Source: Nocardioides sp. (GTDB lineage: Bacteria > Actinomycetota > Actinomycetes > Propionibacteriales > Nocardioidaceae). From it: DNA of 55,007 nucleotides. The notes below the pieces were generated by a model. The model searched no databases. It saw only the letters and a program-made list of their open reading frames with translations, and was not told the DNA's origin. The stretch covers positions 1 through 55,007 of the forward strand of contig PBYI01000058.1 of NCBI GenBank assembly GCA_002729525.1. Direction: 5' to 3'. The translations under genes were made by a program, and so were the position numbers. Below, one piece after another: positions 49,995 to 55,007 of the stretch (positions are counted from its first letter, which is position 1; every line of letters begins with the position of its first letter).

Positions 49995-50942
49995 TCAGCA
50001 GGCGAACTGACGTCGGTACGCCGCCGGGCTCACCCCACGCACCCGGGTGAAGTGGTGTCGCAGCGTGGCGGCATTCCCGAAGCCCACCTCGGCGGCGATG
50101 TGGTCGACGGAGTTGGAGGTGCGCTCGAGCATCTCCTCGGCCAGTGCCACGCGCTGCTGGGTCACCCAGGCGTGCGGGGTCGTGCCGGTCTCGTCACGGA
50201 AGCGGCGGGCGAAGGTGCGCGGCGACATGTGCGCGCGCCGCGCGAGCGTGTCGACGTCCAGCTGCTCGGCGAGGTGCTCGGTCGCCCACCCGAGGACGTC
50301 GCCGAGGGTCTCGGCCCGGCAGTCGACGACCTGCCGGGCGACGAACTGCGCCTGGCCACCGTCGCGCTGCGGCGGCACGACCATGCGACGGGCGACGGCC
50401 GCCGCGACCGCGGCGCCGTGCTCCTGGCGCCACACGTGCAGCGAGGCGTCAATGCCGGCCGCGGTGCCGGCGCTGGTGACGACCTGGCCGGAGTCCACGT
50501 ACAGCACCTCGGGCACCACTCGCGCGAGCGGGAACTGCCGGGCGAGCTCGTCGGTGTACATCCAGTGGGTGGTGCACTCGCGCCCGTCGAGCAGACCGGC
50601 CGCACCGACCGCGAAGGCGCCGGAGCAGACGGACAGGATGCGGGCGCCGCGCTCGTAGGCGTCCTGGAGCGCCCGGATGACCGCGCCGGGCACGGCGTCG
50701 CCACGCGGCATCGCCGGCACGGCGACGAGGTCGGCCTCCGCGGCACGCTCTGGCCCGTGGTCGACCTCGATGGTGAAGCCCTGGTTGGTGCGCACGCGCG
50801 CCCCCGACTCCTCCCCGCACACGGCGAAGTCGAGGAGCGGTACGCCGTGCTCGCGGCGGTCGAGCCCGAAGGCCTCGCAGATGACGCCCATCTCGAAGGG
50901 CGCGACGCCGTCGTAGACGAGCAGGGCCACGTTGGTCAGCAC
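49995..50942 (-). CDS. GlxA-type AraC regulator with DJ-1/PfpI domain
   Basis: 315 residues from GTG 50942. The N-terminal DJ-1/PfpI-like amidase fold has the nucleophile-elbow-like ILSVCSGAFAVGAAGLLDGR and TTHWMYTDELARQFP. The C-terminal AraC domain has two helix-turn-helices: VDTLARRAHMSPRTFARRFR and VDHIAAEVGFGNAATLRHHF. This group (GlxA, FtrA) controls catabolic or stress genes. The adjacent gene after it is on the other strand, so the target is not evident. Confidence 0.92.
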   Translation of the reverse strand: MLTNVALLVYDGVAPFEMGVICEAFGLDRREHGVPLLDFAVCGEESGARVRTNQGFTIEVDHGPERAAEADLVAVPAMPRGDAVPGAVIRALQDAYERGARILSVCSGAFAVGAAGLLDGRECTTHWMYTDELARQFPLARVVPEVLYVDSGQVVTSAGTAAGIDASLHVWRQEHGAAVAAAVARRMVVPPQRDGGQAQFVARQVVDCRAETLGDVLGWATEHLAEQLDVDTLARRAHMSPRTFARRFRDETGTTPHAWVTQQRVALAEEMLERTSNSVDHIAAEVGFGNAATLRHHFTRVRGVSPAAYRRQFAC

Positions 50943-51025
50943 GTGCACCACCCTACGCCGCCACATGGCAGAAAATCGACGGAGAGGGTCATTCCCGCCA
51001 CTGTTGGCAGGATATTTACGAGAGC

Positions 51026-51202
51026 ATGATTACTGCCATGAGCGCACTTCTCGTCTTCTGGTCCGCAGTCCTCCTCACGGCCGCCGTCCTGGCGGTCCTC
51101 CGCGACGTCCTCGGCGACGACCCCCGGTCGCACCGCGGCTACACGCCGCCCGCCTCCCACCGTGCGGACGAGTTCGCCCGCAGCGGGTCGACGTTCCACT
51201 GA
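51026..51202 (+). CDS. Small membrane protein, 58 residues
   Basis: ATG 51026 gives 58 residues (a second in-frame ATG at 51038 gives 54). An N-terminal transmembrane segment (SALLVFWSAVLLTAAVLAVL) is followed by a basic tail, DDPRSHRGYTPPASHRADEF. CAGGATATTTACGAGAG precedes the start, partly AT-rich. It lies between GlxA (divergent) and the rpsA terminator. Hydrophobic pattern and good GC3 support a real small protein; function unknown. Confidence 0.6.
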   Translation: MITAMSALLVFWSAVLLTAAVLAVLRDVLGDDPRSHRGYTPPASHRADEFARSGSTFH

Positions 51203-51255
51203 CCCCGACCACCCCCAGGCGACCCGCCCCGACACCCCACCCACCCAAAAATGGG

Positions 51256-51332
51256 CCGAGGGCCCGGACACCACACGGTGTCCGGGCCCTCGGTACGTCG
51301 AGCTCGGTGACCCCCGGCGCGAGCCGGGGGTC
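51256..51332 (-). terminator. Tandem hairpins ending the rpsA transcript
   Basis: First: CCGAGGGCCCGGACACC (51256-51272) pairs perfectly over 17 bp with 51277-51293, loop ACAC. Read on the minus strand it is followed by a CCCATTTTT tract, typical of a Rho-independent terminator. Second, nearer rpsA: GACCCCCGGC (51309-51318), loop GCGA, GCCGGGGGTC (51323-51332). Both are just downstream of the rpsA stop at 51339. Confidence 0.9.
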
Positions 51333-51338
51333 GGCGCT

Positions 51339-52817
51339 TCACTGGCCGCCGGTGAGCTTCTCGCGGAGCGCCTGCAGCGCCTCGTCCGAGGCGAGCGAGC
51401 CGCCGTCGGACTCGCCGCCGGTCGCAGCGGAGCTGCCGCCCGAGGAGTACGAGGTGGCCTCGCCGGCCTCGACCTCGGCCTTCTTGGCCTCCTGCTGCTG
51501 CTTGACGTGGGCCTCCCAGCGAGCGTGCGCCTTGGCGTACTGCTCCTCCCAGGCGGCGCGCTGCTCGTCGTAGCCCTCGAGCCACTCGCCCGTCTCCGGG
51601 TCGAAGCCGTCGGGGTAGACGTAGTTGCCCTGCTCGTCGTACGTGGCGGTCATGCCGTAGAGCGTCGGGTCGAACTCCTCGACGTCGGTGGCGACGGCGG
51701 TCTCGTTGGCCTGCTTCAGCGACAGCGAGATCCGGCGACGCTCGAGGTCGATGTCGATGATCTTGACCATGACGTCGTCGTTGACCTGGACGACCTGCTC
51801 GGGGATCTCCACGTGGCGCTCGGCCAGCTCGGAGATGTGCACCAGGCCCTCGATGCCCTCCTCGACGCGGACGAACGAGCCGAAGGGCACCAGCTTGGTG
51901 ACCTTGCCGGGCACGATCTGACCGATCTGGTGGGTGCGGGCGAAGTGCTGCCAGGGGTCCTCCTGGGTCGCCTTGAGCGACAGCGACACACGCTCGCGGT
52001 CCATGTCGACGTCGAGCACCTCGACGGTGACCTCGTCGCCCACGGTGACGACCTCGGACGGGTGGTCGATGTGCTTCCAGGACAGCTCGGAGACGTGCAC
52101 CAGGCCGTCGACGCCGCCGAGGTCCACGAACGCACCGAAGTTGACGATCGAGGAGACGACGCCCTTGCGGATCTGGCCGCGCTGGAGCTGGGTGAGGAAG
52201 CCGTGGCGGACCTCGGACTGGGTCTGCTCGAGCCAGGCGCGCCGCGACAGGACCACGTTGTTGCGGTTCTTGTCGAGCTCGATGATCTTCGCCTCGAGCT
52301 TCTGGCCGACGTACGGCTGGAGGTCGCGCACGCGGCGCATCTCGACGAGCGAGGCGGGCAGGAAGCCGCGCAGGCCGATGTCGAGGATGAGGCCGCCCTT
52401 GACGACCTCGATGACGGTGCCCTCGACGACACCGTCCTCCTCCTTGACCTGCTCGATCGTGCCCCAGGCGCGCTCGTACTGGGCGCGCTTCTTGGACAGG
52501 ATCAGGCGACCCTCCTTGTCCTCCTTCTGGAGGACCAGGGCCTCGACCGCGTCGCCCACGGCGACGACCTCGTGCGGGTCGACGTCGTGCTTGATGGACA
52601 GCTCGCGGGAGGGGATGACGCCCTCGGTCTTGTAGCCGATGTCGAGCAGGACCTCGTCGCGGTCGACCTTGACGATCGTGCCCTCGACGATGTCGCCATC
52701 GTTGAAGTACTTGATCGTCTTGTCGATCGCGGCCAGGAACTCTTCCTCCGAGCCGATGTCGTTGATCGCGACCTGAGGCGCGTCGGTGTCGGGAAGAGTG
52801 GTGGCGTAGATGGTCAA
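51339..52817 (-). CDS. rpsA: 30S ribosomal protein S1
   Basis: 492 residues from a TTG start at 52817 with GAGGAT 7 bases upstream; the N-terminus (LTIYATTLPDTDAPQVAIND, with TTG read as Met) fits actinobacterial S1. Four S1 domains: GDIVEGTIVKVDRDEVLLDI (about 34-105), DGVVEGTVIEVVKGGLILDI (about 122-187), GQIRKGVVSSIVNFGAFVDL (about 208-276) and GQIVPGKVTKLVPFGSFVRV (about 293-361). The acidic Ser/Gly-rich C-terminus ends LREKLTGGQ. It helps bind mRNA to the ribosome. Confidence 0.96.
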   Translation of the reverse strand: MTIYATTLPDTDAPQVAINDIGSEEEFLAAIDKTIKYFNDGDIVEGTIVKVDRDEVLLDIGYKTEGVIPSRELSIKHDVDPHEVVAVGDAVEALVLQKEDKEGRLILSKKRAQYERAWGTIEQVKEEDGVVEGTVIEVVKGGLILDIGLRGFLPASLVEMRRVRDLQPYVGQKLEAKIIELDKNRNNVVLSRRAWLEQTQSEVRHGFLTQLQRGQIRKGVVSSIVNFGAFVDLGGVDGLVHVSELSWKHIDHPSEVVTVGDEVTVEVLDVDMDRERVSLSLKATQEDPWQHFARTHQIGQIVPGKVTKLVPFGSFVRVEEGIEGLVHISELAERHVEIPEQVVQVNDDVMVKIIDIDLERRRISLSLKQANETAVATDVEEFDPTLYGMTATYDEQGNYVYPDGFDPETGEWLEGYDEQRAAWEEQYAKAHARWEAHVKQQQEAKKAEVEAGEATSYSSGGSSAATGGESDGGSLASDEALQALREKLTGGQ

Positions 52818-53204
52818 AAGGGATCCTCGTAGATGGACAGAAGTCGTGCGGGCGCACCCGAGGTCTGGCTCCACCACTGATCCGGCGTGGTCCGGCGCAC
52901 CTGCGAGGGCGCGGGCGGCACGAGCCGGGAAGCGGGCCGGCGTCCGCTCCGTACGGGACGACGGCAGACGACAGGCGCAATTGGCCACTGTACGCGCGCG
53001 TGGGACGGAGCGTCCAACTCGCGCCGACGCCCGCCGCGACGCGGCGTCACGGCGGCTCGCGCGCGTTCCCACCGGGACGCCGACCGACACCCCCTGTTAC
53101 CCGATTGTGGAACTTCTCGAACTTTTTGTGGATCTGGGCGTGACCTCCGTCGCGCGCCCTCGTTGTGGGGGTGAGTTCCTGCCCCCCACACACAGGAGTC
53201 CTCC
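52818..53204. other. Divergent intergenic region, rpsA leader
   Basis: 387 bases between the rpsA start and the secreted repeat-protein start. It holds both promoters. On the minus strand TTGGAC (revcomp at about 53011-53016) and TACAGT (52991-52986) are 19 apart, a weak candidate for rpsA. AT-richer sequence with TTTTTGTGGATC near 53123 precedes the secreted protein gene. No terminator or small gene was recognised. Confidence 0.4.
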
Positions 53205-55007
53205 ATGTCCTGGACCTCCCCTGTCCGGGTGTCGCTGCGACGGGCCGGCATCGCCGGCGTCGCGGTCGCCACCGGAGCCCTCTACACCGTCGTGAGCATC
53301 CCGCTCGCGCCGAGCGCGTCGGCCGCCCCCGAGCCGGTGCCCACGGCGGCGACGTCCGACGTCGACGCCGAGATCCTGCACGCCACCGCGCTCGACCTGG
53401 GCGGCTTCCTGACCGCCGCCGAGGTCTCCCTCGGCCCGGTCGCCGGCACCGTCGACCCGGCCGCGTCCCCCGCCGTCTCGGCGGACGCGGCCAACCTCGA
53501 CGCGACGCTGCTGGGCGCGATCCCGCTCGACGGCATCCTGGCCGAGACGTCGCAGACGGCTCCCCCGGACAACGCCGCTCCCGCCACCGACGCCATCGTC
53601 CCGACTACCTCGCTCCCCGGCGTGCTCACCCTCGGCGTGAGCAACGCCGAGGCCGAAGCGCACTTCACCGACAGCGGCGACTGCCTGCCCGACCAGCCGC
53701 TGCTCAGCGCCTCGTCGGTGTCGACCGCCGACGTCGAGGTGCTCGACATCCCGGGCGTCGGCTCCCTCGTCGACCTGCTCGGCACGGTGAGCCTCAGCCA
53801 GGACACCTCCCTCGTCGACAACGGCGGCGCCAACGGCGGCCGCGACGTGGTCGCCACCACCACCGGCAGCGCGGTCGACCTCGACCTGCTCGGCGGCGCG
53901 ATCCAGGTCGAGGTGGCCGAGCCGCCCGTCCTCACCGCGACCGCGACCGGTACCCCCGGCGGCGCGACCGTCGACTACCAGCGGCCCGTCATCACCGTGA
54001 GCATCGCGGGTGAGTCCCAGACGCTCGAGGCGGGCGAGCCGCTCGAGCTCGTCGTCCCGGACAACCCGCTGCTCACCCTGGTGCTCACCACCGGCACCCT
54101 CACCGAGGACGAGGCGGCCGACGGCACCAGCGCGAGCGGCACCGCCAACCTGCTCCACCTCGAGCTGGAGCTGCTGCCCGTCCTGGGAGACGGCGTCGTC
54201 ATCGCCGACGTCGACCTCTTCCCGATGTCGGCCGCCGCGACGGCGCCCGAGGGCGGCCTGGAGTGCGGCACGATCGACGTCGACCCGACGCTGGACAGCG
54301 ACGGCGACGGCCTGCCCGACGTGGTCGAGACCTACATCGGCACCGACCCGTTCGACCCCGACACCGACACCGACGGCACCTCCGACGCCGACGAGGACGC
54401 CGACAACGACGGCCTCACCAACCTGCAGGAGCACACCGGCTCCGAGAACGGCGCCTTCGGCAACGAGCAGACCGACCTGCTCGACGCCGACAGCGACGAC
54501 GACGGCGTGAGCGACGGCGACGAGGAGCTCGTCCTCGGCACCGACCCGAACAACCCCGACACCGACGGCGACGGCACGAACGACGGTGACGAGGACGCCG
54601 ACTCCGACGGCCTGACCAACGCCCAGGAGCTCGACGGCTCCGAGAACGGCGCCTACGGCAACGAGCCGACCGACCCCACTGTGGCCGACTCCGACGGCGA
54701 CGGCCTGGTCGACGGCGACGAGACCACCGCCGGCACCGACCCGAACGACGCCGACACCGACGGCGGCGGCGTCAACGACGGCGACGAGGTCACCGCCGGC
54801 ACCGACCCGCTCGACCCCAGCGACGACACCGCCACCGACCCCGACTCCGACGGTGACGGGCTCACCGACGCCGAGGAGGCGGTGATCGGCACCGACCCCA
54901 CCAACCCGGACACCGACGGCGACGGCACCTCCGACGCCGACGAGGACGCCGACAACGACGGCCTCACCAACCTCCAGGAGGTCTCCGGCTCGGAGAACGG
55001 CGCCTTC
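53205..55007 (+). CDS. Secreted protein with calcium-binding-type Asp-rich repeats (3' end beyond window)
   Basis: Open from ATG 53205 to the right edge, 601 residues seen; AGGAG ribosome site 7 bases upstream. Signal peptide cleaved near residue 40 (LAPSASA). Residues about 45-355 form beta-rich domains of the actinobacterial choice-of-anchor type, with Cys in GDCLPDQP and LECGTIDV. From about residue 360, thrombospondin type 3-like repeats: DSDGDGLPDVVETYIGTDPF, DPDTDTDGTSDADEDADNDG and others, each able to bind Ca2+. Such proteins are surface or adhesive structures. A sorting signal, if any, lies outside the window. Confidence 0.9.
   Translation, partial: MSWTSPVRVSLRRAGIAGVAVATGALYTVVSIPLAPSASAAPEPVPTAATSDVDAEILHATALDLGGFLTAAEVSLGPVAGTVDPAASPAVSADAANLDATLLGAIPLDGILAETSQTAPPDNAAPATDAIVPTTSLPGVLTLGVSNAEAEAHFTDSGDCLPDQPLLSASSVSTADVEVLDIPGVGSLVDLLGTVSLSQDTSLVDNGGANGGRDVVATTTGSAVDLDLLGGAIQVEVAEPPVLTATATGTPGGATVDYQRPVITVSIAGESQTLEAGEPLELVVPDNPLLTLVLTTGTLTEDEAADGTSASGTANLLHLELELLPVLGDGVVIADVDLFPMSAAATAPEGGLECGTIDVDPTLDSDGDGLPDVVETYIGTDPFDPDTDTDGTSDADEDADNDGLTNLQEHTGSENGAFGNEQTDLLDADSDDDGVSDGDEELVLGTDPNNPDTDGDGTNDGDEDADSDGLTNAQELDGSENGAYGNEPTDPTVADSDGDGLVDGDETTAGTDPNDADTDGGGVNDGDEVTAGTDPLDPSDDTATDPDSDGDGLTDAEEAVIGTDPTNPDTDGDGTSDADEDADNDGLTNLQEVSGSENGAF
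54371..55007 (+). repeat. Internal tandem repeats of the secreted protein
   Basis: The segment at 54371-54424 recurs without change for 54 bases at 54920-54973, and a diverged third copy lies at about 54558-54664. Each copy is followed by a Gly-Ser-Glu-Asn-Gly-Ala motif. The array continues to the window edge, so the full copy number is not known. Confidence 0.85.

Noticed and set aside
53101..53135. DnaA-box-like TGTGGATC and TGTGGAAC near a 5' region
   Set aside because: Isolated, with mismatches to TTATCCACA, and no dnaA, dnaN or AT-rich unwinding element nearby.
1..55007. tRNA, rRNA or insertion sequence genes
   Set aside because: I looked for tRNA-like T-loops, cloverleaf arms and transposase motifs and saw none; a tRNAscan or ISfinder run would settle it.

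Overview
The window is high-GC DNA with tightly packed genes, frequent ATGA and GTGA overlaps and many GTG starts. Gene content (a principal sigma factor with a Lys/Ala-rich N-terminus, a second SigA-like sigma factor, a HemD-winged-helix regulator beside nirB/nirD, rpsA and coaE on one strand, DUF4192) indicates an actinobacterium. A Nocardioides-type Propionibacteriales member is my best guess, by inference only.

Positions 1-10.1 kb are the right end of an integrated phage-like element, almost all on the minus strand. It has a tyrosine integrase, a Cys-rich protein coupled to it, a run of small early genes (ParB-like, zinc ribbon, small conserved phage proteins), a probable replication initiator with an iteron-like repeat array inside its coding sequence, then a winged-helix protein, three small virion-type genes and a tape measure protein that leaves the window. 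No terminase, portal or major capsid gene lies between the early genes and the tape measure gene. The element abuts the 3' end of sigA, where short AGTCYAGAT repeats mark a likely attachment site.

From 10.2 to 20.4 kb come sigA, a CstR-like persulfide-type sensor (two Cys, no His), thioredoxin and a divergent MMPL exporter with a 53-residue Cys-rich partner. A C4-TA-G6 operator lies in the spacers of the face-to-face promoters between them. Next is a five-gene minus-strand run: rhodanese lipoprotein, CPVC membrane protein, AhpD-like protein, LLM flavin monooxygenase, FMN reductase. A HhH-GPD protein and a halohydrin-dehalogenase-like SDR follow.

From 20.4 to 31.9 kb lies a nitrite/siroheme locus: a broken nirB (N-terminal domain missing, frameshift, lost cluster Cys), nirD, an NnaR-type HemD-winged-helix regulator and a CysG-type siroheme synthase, interspersed with a lipoprotein, a secreted protein and a large LuxR-family ATPase. 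Three copies of a double-hairpin intergenic repeat occur only here.

From 31.9 to 45.8 kb is mostly housekeeping: universal stress protein, GCS2-type ligase, DUF4192, DNA polymerase IV, GNAT acetyltransferases, a 5-oxoprolinase set (pxpA, pxpB, pxpC), oligopeptidase B and a second sigma-70 factor. From 45.8 to 53 kb are coaE and rpsA, separated by about 4.9 kb of accessory genes (NAD-dependent epimerase, TetR regulator with twin operators, short acyl-CoA ligase, GlxA-type regulator, small membrane proteins). The window ends in a large secreted protein with calcium-binding-type Asp-rich repeats that runs off the right edge. No rRNA, tRNA, CRISPR array or insertion sequence was recognised.
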